Shown one piece after another: positions 35,710-46,367 of a DNA stretch of 64,000 nt; the stretch's first letter is position 1, and every line of letters starts with the position of its first letter. Origin of the DNA: Takakia lepidozioides. Its lineage: Eukaryota > Streptophyta > Takakiopsida > Takakiales > Takakiaceae. The notes under the pieces were generated by a model, which saw nothing but the letters and a program-made list of their open reading frames with translations, was not told the origin of the DNA and did not search any database. The stretch is taken from NCBI GenBank assembly GCA_030704615.1, contig CM060734.1, positions 57,304,042 through 57,368,041 of the forward strand. Direction: 5' to 3'. The position numbers were made by a program, and so were the translations under genes.

Positions 35710-36366
35710 ATGAGTACTTCTAGTAAAGCGGATGTCTACCTTGAAGGAGGAGTAGCAAGTCTTGTTGTTAAGCACCTTGGATGTTTGCTTAAAGAGGGAT
35801 TGCACTCAGACATCACCATTCAGTCTGCTGATGGCTTTAGCATTCCAGCGCACCGCAACATTTTGGCCACCATGTCGCCAGTATTTCGTGCTATGTTTAC
35901 CACGGATTACTATAAAGAGCATCATACATCTGTGGTGGAGGTATCAGATGCAAGTGCAAAGGCTCTCGAGATGTTTCTGACTTTTATCTACGGGGGAGAC
36001 ATCGATTCTGAAAGTCTCAAAGATCATGGTTTGGAGGTTTTGATGTTGATACACAAGTACGACATAACTTATGCTATGAAGGAATATTATACTTCGTGGT
36101 TGAAGAAATTGGTTACCTGTGACACTTGTTGGAAATATTTGGAGTACGGCGATTTGTACGATGAGGAGCTTTTCGAGCACTGCGCAGGTTTCATAAGTAG
36201 ACATTTTCACAAGGTATTGCAGGCTGAGAGTTATGCAGACTTGAATGGAAGGAAGCCAAATCTTGTCAGTGCGGTTATAAGATGTGCTGCTCAAACAATG
36301 GAATCAAAAATGATAATCAAGTCTTACTGCAAGCCATATTCAAGCATATGGTTCAAGGTAACATGA
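35710..36366 (+). CDS. BTB/POZ domain protein
   Basis: Open frame of 218 aa from the ATG at 35710 (MSTSSKADVY). The frame is open upstream to 35596, but that part looks non-coding. The BTB domain is clear: GLHSDITIQSADGFSIPAHRNILATMSPVFRAMF, then VVEVSDASAKALEMFLTFIYGG. A helical C-terminal part resembles a BACK-like region (WLKKLVTCDTCWKYLEYGDLYDEELFEHCAGFI). In plants such proteins usually act as substrate adaptors for Cullin-3 ubiquitin ligases. The frame ends soon after TTCAAG|GTAACA, which could be a splice donor to a further exon; I saw no convincing one. Single-exon form and absence of lesions allow either a real small gene or a retrocopy. Confidence 0.8.
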   Translation: MSTSSKADVYLEGGVASLVVKHLGCLLKEGLHSDITIQSADGFSIPAHRNILATMSPVFRAMFTTDYYKEHHTSVVEVSDASAKALEMFLTFIYGGDIDSESLKDHGLEVLMLIHKYDITYAMKEYYTSWLKKLVTCDTCWKYLEYGDLYDEELFEHCAGFISRHFHKVLQAESYADLNGRKPNLVSAVIRCAAQTMESKMIIKSYCKPYSSIWFKVT

Positions 36367-36419
36367 GCCCTCGGGAGATTGTTGACTTCCATAGGTGGAT
36401 TATGCATGCATGCCCCTTC

Positions 36420-37850
36420 CTCTAAGTAAAAAATGGCAACAAAGTCCGTCTTCTTAATAATGTCTGCAGGCGGCCACTAACCATCTTCATTGAACTTCTA
36501 CTTACATGCACAACCATGGACAGGTTTTGAGCATGTGACAGGATGCTGTGGCACCCTTGGGTGATCAATGTGGGTGACCAAAGCAGAGGAAGGAGATCAA
36601 ACCTCAACCGCATGTCCACTCCGAGACCTGCAAGTGGACAGGTGGGGTTCTTAGTAGTGGGCGTATAGAGCAAAAATGGGTGACAACTGGTAGAAACAAT
36701 GATTGTTATGAGGAATTTCTGGTGAAAGTGATGATATTGTACTGTATGTGAAGCTGGCAGGTCGCGAGGGGGATCGCTAGTCTGATGCTTGACAAAAACG
36801 GTGGGACTGCTGGGTGAGTACTCTGCCCCGCGGAAATCGGACAGCCTGGGGCATCAAGTATTCACAGGGCGCCGCTAATCGTGATGATCCAAGGGATTAG
36901 CTCCGCCTTCTCTTTGAGGTGGACTGTAGGTGGTGCTTCATCCACTCTGGAGTTCTAAGGTAGTTAGGTGTGTTTACGCTGCCCACTTAGACATGCATGA
37001 GCGGCCAGTCTCTCCCCATAGATCGAGGCTCAGGCTACGCACTGCCCGCTCTCTATTTTTGGTTTTCAGACAGGAGAGTAGAGAGATATGTACATTAAAT
37101 TCCGAGGAAGGAGTGAAGTGACATAGGGGTGACAGAATGCGGCTAGCAGGAGAAGAACATAGTGGCCTGAACACATTGGTCACTTGTTTACGGAGTTTTC
37201 AACTGAGTTTCCCAAAATCCTGCAGTTTCAATCAGTTGAATAAAGTCGAATGACCGCTTGCCTTTCAGTTACTTTCTTATTAGCGTGTGAATGATGTGAG
37301 AGTCAGCCAAGGGAAGCAAGATTTGGAAATAGAGAATACCAAGGAACGTCTTCAATGCAAGCTGCTAAGAATCACTGGATGAATGGGACCTCCCATGTGT
37401 AATGCCGGCACGAGTTCCAGCTCAACCTGCCAAAGCGGCGGAGGGAAAAGCATGCTGGTGGAAAATCTGGAAAATAGACGAAGATTGTGTCGCGATTCAC
37501 AAGACTCCCTCCAAATTTGCAGAGTTGTTGTGACATAATCACCATTGACTCTCCATTGACTGCATAATCGCTGACAAATGGAGAAGATTCTCAGCATCAT
37601 GATCCGCAGTGCTCAGCATCGACCGTGGCAGAAACACCCATAGCAATGCATGCACTTCACAGTGATCGACCTCGACCTTGCAAAGCCCTGGCTGGTCACC
37701 GTCAGTATCTCGAAAGGCATGTTTACACTAGTCATCAATATTATCATTAAGCCCCACCTCGGGTTTCTTCACCCCGTCTTTGGGACCACAGTTGTCACTC
37801 GAGCTCGTCACAACTACAAGTTCTCTTTGGGTTGTTAATGCTTCTCATAC
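36420..37850. other. Intergenic, no gene recognised
   Basis: Short open frames only, none with a recognisable domain. No repeat shared with the rest of the window was noticed before the hairpin element. Confidence 0.45.
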
Positions 37851-37855
37851 TCTCC

Positions 37856-38209
37856 CTCTCTCTGGGAAAGAGGTTATTGTGAAAGAGGTTATTTCCTCCT
37901 CTCATTAAAAGTAAAAAAATGCCTGTGTGTCCCCTAAGCCCACTGGCCCCTAAGCATAACGTTGTTCGTCGAGCGATTCCCCGTGTGCAGTTTTGACATA
38001 AGAGGTTTTCTTCTTTTCACAGAAGGGGTTGTTTGCAACGGAGATAAGCAACCTCCCTACTGAAAAGAAGAAAACCTCTTATGTCAAAACTGCACGCGGG
38101 GAATCGCTCAAACGAACAACGTTATGCTTAGGGCCAGTGGGCTTAGGGGACACACAAGCATTTTTTAACTTTTAATGAGAGGAGGAAATAACCTCTTTCC
38201 CAGAGAGAG
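37856..38209. mobile_element. Near-perfect hairpin (fold-back/MITE-like) element
   Basis: The left arm 37856-38018 and right arm 38062-38209 are reverse complements with few mismatches, separated by a loop of about 43 bp. Landmarks: CTCTCTCTGGGAAAGAGG against CCTCTTTCCCAGAGAGAG at the ends, and GAGGTTTTCTTCTTTTC against GAAAAGAAGAAAACCTC at the loop. The left arm has an extra 15 bp because GAAAGAGGTTATT is doubled. No open frame. Related half copies lie at 17838-18060 and, for the outer arm, in the SINE-like unit at 22980-23030. A transcript would fold into a long dsRNA. Confidence 0.85.
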
Positions 38210-38359
38210 AAGGATAGGGGGGGGAGGGAGCAGAATGGGAGGTTGCTTATCCCTGCCTCCACATTAACTTCCAACGTGTTTCATGCCAAAGCCTTGTGTA
38301 TGGACACTATCAGTTTGTTTCATTCCCTCTTTCATTCCCACTCTCTCTATCTCCTCAAA

Positions 38360-38570
38360 CAATTGGGCAAATCACACACAGCAGATTGATGCTTGTGCGA
38401 AGGGATTCCTAGAGGATATCTGGAAAACTCGGATGAGTTGTCTATTTCAAGGTAAGTCATACTGCCAGCGTCAGCCCCCGACAAAGGTAGTCTCTGTCCC
38501 TTTGTGTTCCGCTCAAACTGGGCGCGAGGTCAACGGCTACAAGGCTATTGTAAATGTCTTATGAGTACAA
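38360..38570 (+). mobile_element. LINE 3' end, same family as 1-2545
   Basis: TTGGGCAAATCACACACAGCAGATTGATGCTTGTG to CTTATGAGTACAATCT, uninterrupted. It still encodes the family C-terminal tail ([11 protein letters not shown]...EDIWKTR). It is 5'-truncated at the same point as the copy inside GILT intron 4, consistent with one insertion before the duplication. Confidence 0.8.
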
Positions 38571-39460
38571 TCTAACTCAAACAACGTCTATATGTCCTCA
38601 AACCCCACAACACAACCACAAATGGTGCATCCTTCATCAGATCATTTGGCAGCACGTGGCAGATGACGCAAAGGCTCTGCACCCTCTCTCTGAACTACAA
38701 GGACAATGTTGCCAACTACGTTGGCCTGGGGACATGGGATCAACTTGGCTCAATGGAAGAAACTGCTAGGGACACTAGCCTCTTTCATGGATGACGATTG
38801 GCCCTAAAAGAGCCACCGTGTTTAAAGTGCTTTGGTGAAAGCCCCTCCAGCATGAGACAGTCTGATGGGTCATCGTCTTCCTCCACTGGCTTCAGGTGAA
38901 AGCATGACACTAACTGCCAGCCAGGGCAGTTTGTGACCTGTACATTTTGCCTAGGGATCAACACACCCCCACCTAATCGATCTACCAGCAGATATCATCC
39001 TCACAAGGAGCTTAGCAAATTCAATGTGCAATAAACATGGGAACCAGAGTGCTACTATGAATCAAATCTAATTTGTACAGAGACATCTTTCTCATCACCA
39101 GGGACGGCCACATATTCCGCCTTCTGCCTGTCCCAGGTTGATTTTCAGACCTTCAGACGGAGACAGAGCAGTGGACGAGAATGCCCATTCACGCTCGGAT
39201 TTGCGCAGTGTGTACCCAAGAAGTTGAGAAGTGTAGTGATTATTATCCTATGACATCAGGTGTGGGCAACAGTGTCTCTTCAGGGGTTGCATCTTTGGTA
39301 GAGGCCCCCAGCTTAGAGCACCAAGACCAGGTATTCTGTGGTTCTACTGCAGTTGGTCCACCCTTTCCCCTTTGGCCCCACCACGGACGTAATACATTTG
39401 TTTATTTGCTTGTTTGTTTGTTTGTTTGTTTCTTCTTGTCATTGAAAGAATGAGACATAC

Positions 39461-39601
39461 CTTGTCCCCAAGACCACTTGCAGAACATTCAAGGAGAGGA
39501 GCTAGGTCCAGGCCAGAAGGCTCAACACATGACTTCCATTGCTGTGCTGCTGTTGCCCTTGGAAGATCTTCCAGGCAATAGATGAAAGGAAACCAATCCG
39601 T
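39461..39601 (-). pseudogene. Isolated duplicate of GILT exon 4
   Basis: 141 nt, open, with the same ACAG acceptor and GTATGT donor as the parent exon at 17096-16956. It differs by a few substitutions ([24 protein letters not shown]). No other GILT exon is nearby, so it cannot make an enzyme; it is a stranded exon of the duplicated block. Confidence 0.9.
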
Positions 39602-39804
39602 CTGTCTCCAGATCCACAGCCACAGCCAGATTGTCAAACCTTCGAATCACTGTATTTGACCAATGAAACTTATAAGGACATCTCCTTTCACTCTCACCCG
39701 AACATGACACCACGCATGTAGAATAGATGACACACTACTTCAAGCTAATCTATAAGCTGAGGGGAGGTGACATTTCACAACAGATACAGAAGCCCCTGAG
39801 GCCA

Positions 39805-40870
39805 TATTTTTCAATTTTTGGCCTTGTGAGCTTTGTTTCCCCAACTGCAGGTCCCCAGTCTAGTTTCACAGAAATTGCACATTGGGTACACGTGAAGTTA
39901 GCATAAACTGCACTAATTTCACGCTTGCTTCTTTCAGTGTGCTTGTGACACAACACATAACTTAGTTCAACTACTGTGCTCAGCAGGGACTGAGGTTCTG
40001 TTTATAAAGATCAGGGGAGAGTGGCCCTGATGTATCTTGTTTGCCGCAGACAGGATACCAAGCCCTTCATAACGGTTGCAGATCCGGAGGGTGGAGGAGA
40101 AGGTCCCAGCAATCTGTCTCTTTATCTTTCTTACAAAGCATTCTTGGTTCCTTTCTTTTCTCTCCCTGGATCACAGGGAGATCCAACATCCTTCAGACTG
40201 CTTCGGGTCAAGATCTTTTGCTCGTGTCTTCCCTCTGTTGTGTCTATCTGTATCCAACGAAGGGTGTGCATGCACACTCTCATCTCATGCCCTGTGTAGT
40301 CCAAATGAACAGGCAGATCTGGCCTTTCTGTCTTGCGAAAGCCAAGCTTGTGATCCACAGGTTTGGAACGGAGGAAAGTTATGCCCTCGCACTTAGACCG
40401 ACTAAGGATTTCTGAGACCTAAAACTCACAAGGAAAACCCAGAGAGAATTTGTGAACCGCAGCTTTAGAAGACAGACCCACTACCCCGGGATTGCTCAAG
40501 CAAGTGGTCCTTAGCCTCATTGATCTTTGAGGCCAGATAATCGCTGCCTCCTGCATCTGGATGATTCGCCTGCATCACCGGCCGATGCGCCTCCTTCACC
40601 TTCTCCTGCGCGACGCTCTCCCTCACACCGAGAATCAGAGCAGCTTCTCTGCGCGTCATCACAGCCTGAAATCCACCCTCGTAGTATTTGCGCATGCGCG
40701 GTACTGCAGGCTTGGCCTTGAAGGCCTGCCACGCTAAATCCCATACTTTCCCGCCATAGCCGCCACTGCCACTGCCAGACCTGCTATGAGCGGTGTCGCC
40801 ATGAGCCACACACGGCCCCACCCTCACTCTTTATGATCGATCTCTCTGATCTCTCAGATTCTATCAAGTT
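39805..40870 (-). repeat. Inverted duplicate of the TIM14 region (13245-14335)
   Basis: Read on the minus strand, 40870 down to 39805 follows 13245 to about 14335, covering the TIM14 leader, coding region and about 650 bp downstream. The junction to the directly oriented GILT-derived block is at about 39805. In the source region these two blocks are about 1.5 kb apart and in the same orientation, so the duplicate was rearranged. Confidence 0.85.
40465..40802 (-). pseudogene. TIM14 pseudogene (frameshift near codon 22)
   Basis: The start ATG (40802-40800) and first 21 codons are kept. Then GGGATTGAGGCGTGG of the intact gene is GGGATTTAGCGTGG here: one base is lost and TAG results at 40736-40734. 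Downstream the J domain stays open in the shifted frame to the normal end, with one change next to the HPD motif (HRRVM to HRPVM). The next in-frame ATG (in MRKYYEGG) would remove the membrane anchor. Recent decay is likely because only one disabling lesion is visible; a sequencing error cannot be excluded. Confidence 0.85.
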
Positions 40871-41459
40871 GCAATGCCTGGGGAGTATTTGATCGGAAGC
40901 TGCGAGGGAAGCTGAGGTGAAGTGAGTCGGCCGAGCAGAGCTGCAGGTATCAGAACTTGAGTTAAGTTCTAAATTTGGTGTCTCTTGCTCTCTTGTGGCG
41001 CCAATTGAAATCAATATCCTCCGTCCCGAGAGAGAGAGATGAAAATGTGGAGTGGGTTTGTTGGACGGAGGGCGCTGGGTAGTGAAAATTGCGACAATAC
41101 GCAGGTCGAGCAATGAGCGTGAGCAGTGGTGGCAGCAATTGTGCTGGGATCCTTCCTAGTGCTACATTCAAGTTTCCCTTTGCACAGCTCCGGCAATGCT
41201 ATCGACACGGGACAATATATTTGATATATTTGTTAAGGTGAGGCTATCTCCAATCAGAACATGGGGTTTTTTTAGTCTCGGGAGCTTGTGACCGAAGCTG
41301 GGATGATGATGCTCATGGTGACAGGTTCTTAGAATATGAAGATGTCGCTCTTCTTATCGAAAATGAGATGAGACGGTTCTTGCTGTTGGAACAGTGACTG
41401 ATTCCCTGCTATAGCTGAATCCCTGGTTGCTAAACTGCGGGCTGATGGTTTTGTCACAG

Positions 41460-41648
41460 AAGGGTCCAAGTTCGCCAGACTTCAGACATAAGTGTACGAA
41501 GGAGGACCTTTGGATTTACCTGTGGTCTAACCCTCCTCCTTGGGTGAAAGCAGAGCTAGCTGCCATGGTTGCACAATTTGGTGATGGTTCTAGCGCGGAT
41601 GTATACCGGCGCCAAGAGTCCAGTGGGTATTGTTTTGACGATGACTGA
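41460..41648 (+). pseudogene. Last exon of an OSB (organellar ssDNA-binding) gene, orphaned
   Basis: After a CAG acceptor, 62 codons read KGPSSPDFRHKCTKEDLWIY then LWSNPPPWVKAELAAMVAQF to a TGA. This is the second half of the plant OSB PDF motif (PDFKHK...LWL...PPWV). The preceding exon (WWDNR) seen in the copy at 56769 is absent; homology to that copy starts only inside the intron (about 41230). OSB proteins bind single-stranded organellar DNA and restrain recombination. As the rest of the gene is missing here, it is a fragment carried along with the PPR gene 136 bp downstream. Confidence 0.6.
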
Positions 41649-41783
41649 ATCAGAAGAATTATTATGAGTTCTATTTAGTTTGAGTTTGAACCCTTCAATT
41701 GTAGCGGAGGAGCCCATATATTAGGATCTTGGAGATGTCTTATGGGAGTTTGAGTGTAGAGATTTGTAAATAAGGGTGTTGAG

Positions 41784-44543
41784 TTGTGCAGGATGGCAGG
41801 GTTGAATCTGTCACAGTGGTTTGTTGGAGATCAGATGGGCAGCACTGGTAGCACCTCCACCATGACCACTGTGTTTGAAAGAGGACCAAGAGAGGGGATC
41901 AACAAGGACTGTATTGGGACTTGTGGGCATATAAGGACTCTATGTAAGGCTGGACAAATCAAAGCAGCGCTGCACATTTTGAACCAAACAAGAATTCAAG
42001 TAGACTCCAACACTTATGTTTGTGTCTTGCAGGAGTGCATAAAGATGAAAGACCTGGCAGTGGGAAGGCATGTGCATGCTCACATTATAAAAAGTGGATT
42101 CAAGCCAAACATCTTCCTACTCAACACCCTTGTCAACATGTATGCCAAGTGTGGGAGTGTGGTGGATGCTCGTCAAGTATTTAGCAAAATGCCTGAACGA
42201 AATTTGTTTACGTGGACTATAATGATAGCAGGGTATGCAAAGCATGGGTGTGGTTGGGACGCTTTTGAGATCTATGAGCACATGCAACAGGAAGGGGTGA
42301 CACCAAACATGGTTACTTTCATTTCTGTTCTGAATGCTTGTGCCAGCCTAAAAGCCCTGGAAAAGGGAAAAGAGGTCCATGCTGATATCACCAAAGTTGG
42401 AATTGTGCCAGATGTCATTCTTAACACTGCCCTTGCTGACATGTATGCCAAATGCGGGAGCATGGAGGATGCACTTCAAGTGTTCCACAATATGTCTCAA
42501 CGAAATGTGGTGTCATGGAGTGCAATGATCACAGGATATGCTCAGCATGGGTGTGGTAGAGAGGCTTTCCAGATGTATGAGCAAATGCAGCAGGAAGGGG
42601 TGACTCCCAACACGGTAACATTCATTTCTGTTCTCAATGCTTGTTCGAGCCTAGGAGCCCTGGATAAGGGCAAAGTGGTCCATGCTGACATCATTAAAGC
42701 TGGAATTGCATCAGACATTAATTTGGAGACTGCCCTTGCTGACATGTATGCTAAATGTGGGAGCATGAAAGATGCAAGTCAAGTGTTTAATAGTATGGCT
42801 CAACGAGATGTGGTATCATGGAATGCTATGATGGCAGGGTACACTCAGCACAAATGTGGTAGAGAGGCTCTCGATACCTATAAGCAAATGCAACAGGAAG
42901 GGGTAACTCCCAACAGGGTCACATTTATTTGCGTTCTCAATGCCTGTGCCAGCCTGGGAGCTCTTGAGAAGGGGAGAGAGGTCCATGCTGACATAATGAA
43001 AGCTGGAATTGCGTCATATATTAATTTGGAGAATGCCCTAGTCAACATGTATGCCAAATGTGGGAGCATGAAGGATGCTAGGCAGGTGTTTGACATTATG
43101 CCGAGACGAGATGTCGTCTCATGGAGTGCACTGATAGCAGGATATGCTCAGCATGGGTCTGGTAGGGAGGCTTACGAGATCTACGAACAAATGCAACATG
43201 AACGGATGCCATGCAATCTAGTTACATTTATCTCTCTTCTCCATGCATGCGCTCGTTTAGGATCGCTGAGAAAGGGCAAAGAGGTCCATGGTGATATCAT
43301 CAAAGCTGGAGTGGCTTCAGATATTATATTGGAGAATACCCTTGTCGACATGTATGCCAAATGTGGGAGCTTGGAGGATGCTCGTCAAGTGTTTGACAAT
43401 ATGGATCAACGAGATGTGGTCTCATATAATGTTATGATCGCAGGATATGCTCATCACATGTGCAGTAGTGATGCTTTCGAAATTTATGAGCAAATGCAAG
43501 AGGATGGGGTCATGCCTGACGGAGTCACGTTCATCTGTGTTCTCAATGCATGTTCCAACATAGACACTCTGGAGAAGGGCAAACAGGTCCATGCTGACAT
43601 TGGCAAATCGGGAGTTGCATCACATATGAATTTGGAAACGGCACTTACTAACATGTACGCGAAATGCGGGAGCATGGAGGATGCACGGCAACTGTTTGAA
43701 AGTATGGATGAACGTGATGTAGTCTCATGGAGTGCGATGATTGCAGGATATGCACAGCATGGGTGTGGTGGGGAGGCTCTCAAGATCTATGCGCAAATGC
43801 GATGGGAAGGGGTGATACCTGATAGTGTGACGTTTATTTCTGTCCTCAATGCATGTGCCAGCATAGGAGCTCTGGAAAAGGGCAAACAGGTTCATGCTGA
43901 CATCACCAAAGCTGGAATTGTGTCACATCTTGATTTAGAGAATTGCCTTGTCAACATGTATGCTAATTGTGGCAGTGTAAAGGATGCACGTCAAGTTTTT
44001 GGGAATATGGCTCAGCACGATGTAGTCTCATGGAATGTCATCATCGCAGGGTATGCTCAAAATGGGTTGGGTTTGGAGGCCCTCCAACTATTTGAACAAA
44101 TGCAGCAAGAGGGCTGGAAGCCGGATGGTGTTACTTTTATATCTCTTCTCTCTGCCTGTAGCCATGTGGGCCTAGTAGATGAAGGCCGTCACTTGTTTGA
44201 TTCCATGAGTCAAGACCATGGCATCACTCCTACAGGGAAGCATTTTGGCTGCATGGTGGACCTTCTTGGTCGTGCAGGGTGTCTAAATGAGGCAGAAGAC
44301 CTTATTAACAGAATGCCGACTGAACCATGTGCTTCAGTGTGGGGGGCCTTGCTTGGCGCTTGCAGAATTCATGGCAATGTGGAGGTAGCAGAACGTGCAG
44401 CAAATTGCCTGCTGGAGTGCAATCCAGGGGATGCTGGAACTTATGTGCTACTTTCAAACATCTATGCTGCAGCTGGCAGATGGGATGACAAAGCAAAGGT
44501 GACACAAATGATGGAGGACAGGGGTGTCAGAAAGGCGGTCTGA
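41784..44543 (+). CDS. PLS-class PPR protein, E-type, DYW lost
   Basis: A 919-aa single-exon frame; M1 is at 41784, or M4 at 41793 (MAGLNLSQ), which fits the start of the other copies. An N-terminal region (HILNQTRIQVDSNTYVCVLQECIK) is followed by about seven PLS triplets with a regular 303-bp (101-aa) period (HADI.KAGI... MYAKCGSM.DA.QVF... VVSW.AMIAGYAQHGCG... MQQEGVTP). The final motifs (HVGLVDEG, FGCMVDLLGRAG) and an E domain (ALLGACRIHGNVEVAERAA, YVLLSNIYAAAGRWDDKAK) come next. It stops at RGVRKAV exactly where related copies continue with EPxxxxIEV and a DYW domain. PPR proteins bind organellar RNA sequence-specifically; without DYW, editing would need a partner supplying it. No lesion in the repeats, so it may be expressed. 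Confidence 0.9.
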   Translation: MCRMAGLNLSQWFVGDQMGSTGSTSTMTTVFERGPREGINKDCIGTCGHIRTLCKAGQIKAALHILNQTRIQVDSNTYVCVLQECIKMKDLAVGRHVHAHIIKSGFKPNIFLLNTLVNMYAKCGSVVDARQVFSKMPERNLFTWTIMIAGYAKHGCGWDAFEIYEHMQQEGVTPNMVTFISVLNACASLKALEKGKEVHADITKVGIVPDVILNTALADMYAKCGSMEDALQVFHNMSQRNVVSWSAMITGYAQHGCGREAFQMYEQMQQEGVTPNTVTFISVLNACSSLGALDKGKVVHADIIKAGIASDINLETALADMYAKCGSMKDASQVFNSMAQRDVVSWNAMMAGYTQHKCGREALDTYKQMQQEGVTPNRVTFICVLNACASLGALEKGREVHADIMKAGIASYINLENALVNMYAKCGSMKDARQVFDIMPRRDVVSWSALIAGYAQHGSGREAYEIYEQMQHERMPCNLVTFISLLHACARLGSLRKGKEVHGDIIKAGVASDIILENTLVDMYAKCGSLEDARQVFDNMDQRDVVSYNVMIAGYAHHMCSSDAFEIYEQMQEDGVMPDGVTFICVLNACSNIDTLEKGKQVHADIGKSGVASHMNLETALTNMYAKCGSMEDARQLFESMDERDVVSWSAMIAGYAQHGCGGEALKIYAQMRWEGVIPDSVTFISVLNACASIGALEKGKQVHADITKAGIVSHLDLENCLVNMYANCGSVKDARQVFGNMAQHDVVSWNVIIAGYAQNGLGLEALQLFEQMQQEGWKPDGVTFISLLSACSHVGLVDEGRHLFDSMSQDHGITPTGKHFGCMVDLLGRAGCLNEAEDLINRMPTEPCASVWGALLGACRIHGNVEVAERAANCLLECNPGDAGTYVLLSNIYAAAGRWDDKAKVTQMMEDRGVRKAV

Positions 44544-45002
44544 TACCTCACTTCTTCCACTCTGGGACTGGAGAAGGGACCAGGGCAGACTGGTCTTCGG
44601 ATCTCGTTTTTGGCCTATCCGGCCCCTGTGAATTTTGCGTAGCTGTGCTTCAAAACCTTCCCAACTAGGATTGCGTATTTAGGATTGCGTTGGTCCTTGT
44701 GCGTGTCAAATCTCTAGCTGGAGTTGAGTGGGCTGCTTGAGAGCCGCAATGTTGTGCTGGTCATATGCACACGCAGCACTTTGGCATGGGAAGGACATCT
44801 ATCGTCGATCCAAAGCAAACGGTACCTCCCTCTGCAGTTTCATGGTTACGAGACGTGTTTTCCTTGGCAGTCCAGTATTGCTGCCCAGTTGTGATATAGA
44901 AATCTCACTTGAATCAGGCCAGAATGTGTAAGCATCTATGTTGGCTGTGTGTGCATAAGGTAAACTTTCCATAATCTTCTGGCTGGAAGATATCAACTCA
45001 GT

Positions 45003-46367
45003 TTGGAATTAATGATGATGGTTTTGGTGCATCTGGCAGCTGGAGAAAACCAGCCAAGCATTCATACAAAGCTGATGCAACGCTATGATGACATACCCTC
45101 ATGGTGGTTCTGGACACTACTGATTGGCAACACAGTGGCAGCCATAGCCATAATGGAAGGCTGGAGGCATATTTTCCAGCTGCCTTGGTGGGGCGTCCTC
45201 ATTGGGTTTGGTACGTTTTGTTCACACTTCCTCTCGGCATCCTTGCTGCTACCACCAATATGGTACACACTAGGAATTGAGCAGCTGCACACTGGATCCT
45301 CCCTCAAATGAGAACAAATGTTAACTTTACCTAAGCAATGGGTGTGATGATCACCTGTTTGTTACTGAGAAAGTTTGTCCCACAGTACCACTTATCAGCT
45401 TGTACTCTAAAATGTATGGTTTGCTCTTGCTAATGTAAATATTGATGGAAACAGAACACATGCAGCCGATTGACACTCCATCTGTAAGCTGCATCTCATA
45501 TATAGCTACAATACCTAATCATCTTTCTGGAGGGACACCCTCGAACAAAGATCCTGCCACCTGCACAGCATCTTATGCATTGAGTGGGTCCTGTCATTGT
45601 GCCATTCCTTGACCACCAATTTGATAATTTGTTTGATAGCCAGTGTTGATTGGTGATGACACTGACTGTCAATACTTTGCAACTCTTGCAATTTTGATAT
45701 CACCACAAGGAGGCATTCAGGTGATGGAAAATCTGTTGCTATGGCTCTGAAATGTATACCTGATACAATACACCAGGAAAAATATTGATAATTCTCTCCT
45801 GCTGGGAATGACTTCACAAAACTTTTGTCCGATTTGACACAGCCTTATGATACCATCACCTTTCATCTGTTAATGGCCGTAGCATGCGTGGTGGTAGCAT
45901 GAGTGTAGCTTCCCGCTGAGCTGTGCCTGAATGCCAAATCCAGAAATCCCTTCACGAGAGACACTGACTTGGAGTGCCTTGTGCAGGGTTATCTGAGGGC
46001 TGTCAACACCCCAGTGATACTGGGCGCTGCAACCCAATGGCCCCAAGCCCAAGCTGTTACATTCAACTCTTGGTTCCTGACAGGGGCTGTGTTCAACCAC
46101 TTGGTGTTCAAGTATCAGGTACACTGGTGGCAGCGCTATAACTATGTATTGTCGGCTGCTATTGACACAGGCATTGCTTTTGCTGGGCCCCCAATTTTCC
46201 TTACACTACTGTATTTCAACAAAGATGGGGCCCCAAGGTGGTGGGGCAATCCTAAGACGTATCTGGACCATTGTCCACTGTCCTACTGCCCAACTGCCAA
46301 AGGGATCAATGTCACGCGTCAATATCCATTCTGCCCTGCGTTTTCAACAACTTTAAGTGCACTGTAG
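45003..46367 (+). pseudogene. Oligopeptide transporter (OPT family) remnant
   Basis: Two pieces. The first (about 45050-45200) reads IHTKLMQRYDDIPSWWFWTL and LPWWGVLIGFGTF, the loop and helix typical of plant OPTs (xHTxLMxxYxxVPxWWF), then loses similarity before a stop at 45311. The second starts after a GTGCAG acceptor at 45987: GYLRAVNTPVILGAATQWP, WWQRYNYVLSAAIDTGIAFA, then WWGNPKTYLDHCPLSYCPTA to a stop at 46367, the normal OPT C-terminus. The intervening helices are absent, and 645 bp of unrelated DNA separate the pieces. Intact OPTs are multi-pass membrane importers of peptides or metal chelates of about 700 aa; this is a dead fragment. Confidence 0.8.

Larger units (their letters stand above)
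38290..39804 (+). repeat. Segmental duplicate of GILT intron 4 to intron 3
   Basis: From about 38440 to 39804 the sequence matches 15800-17307 in the same orientation, including the LINE 3' end, CACAACCACAAATGGTGCATCC and the (TTTG)n run near 39405. It is shorter by about 130 bp because a stretch matching about 16675-16810 is missing. Homology stops at CATTTCACAACAGATACAGAAGCCCC (39770-39803), where an inverted segment begins. Confidence 0.85.
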
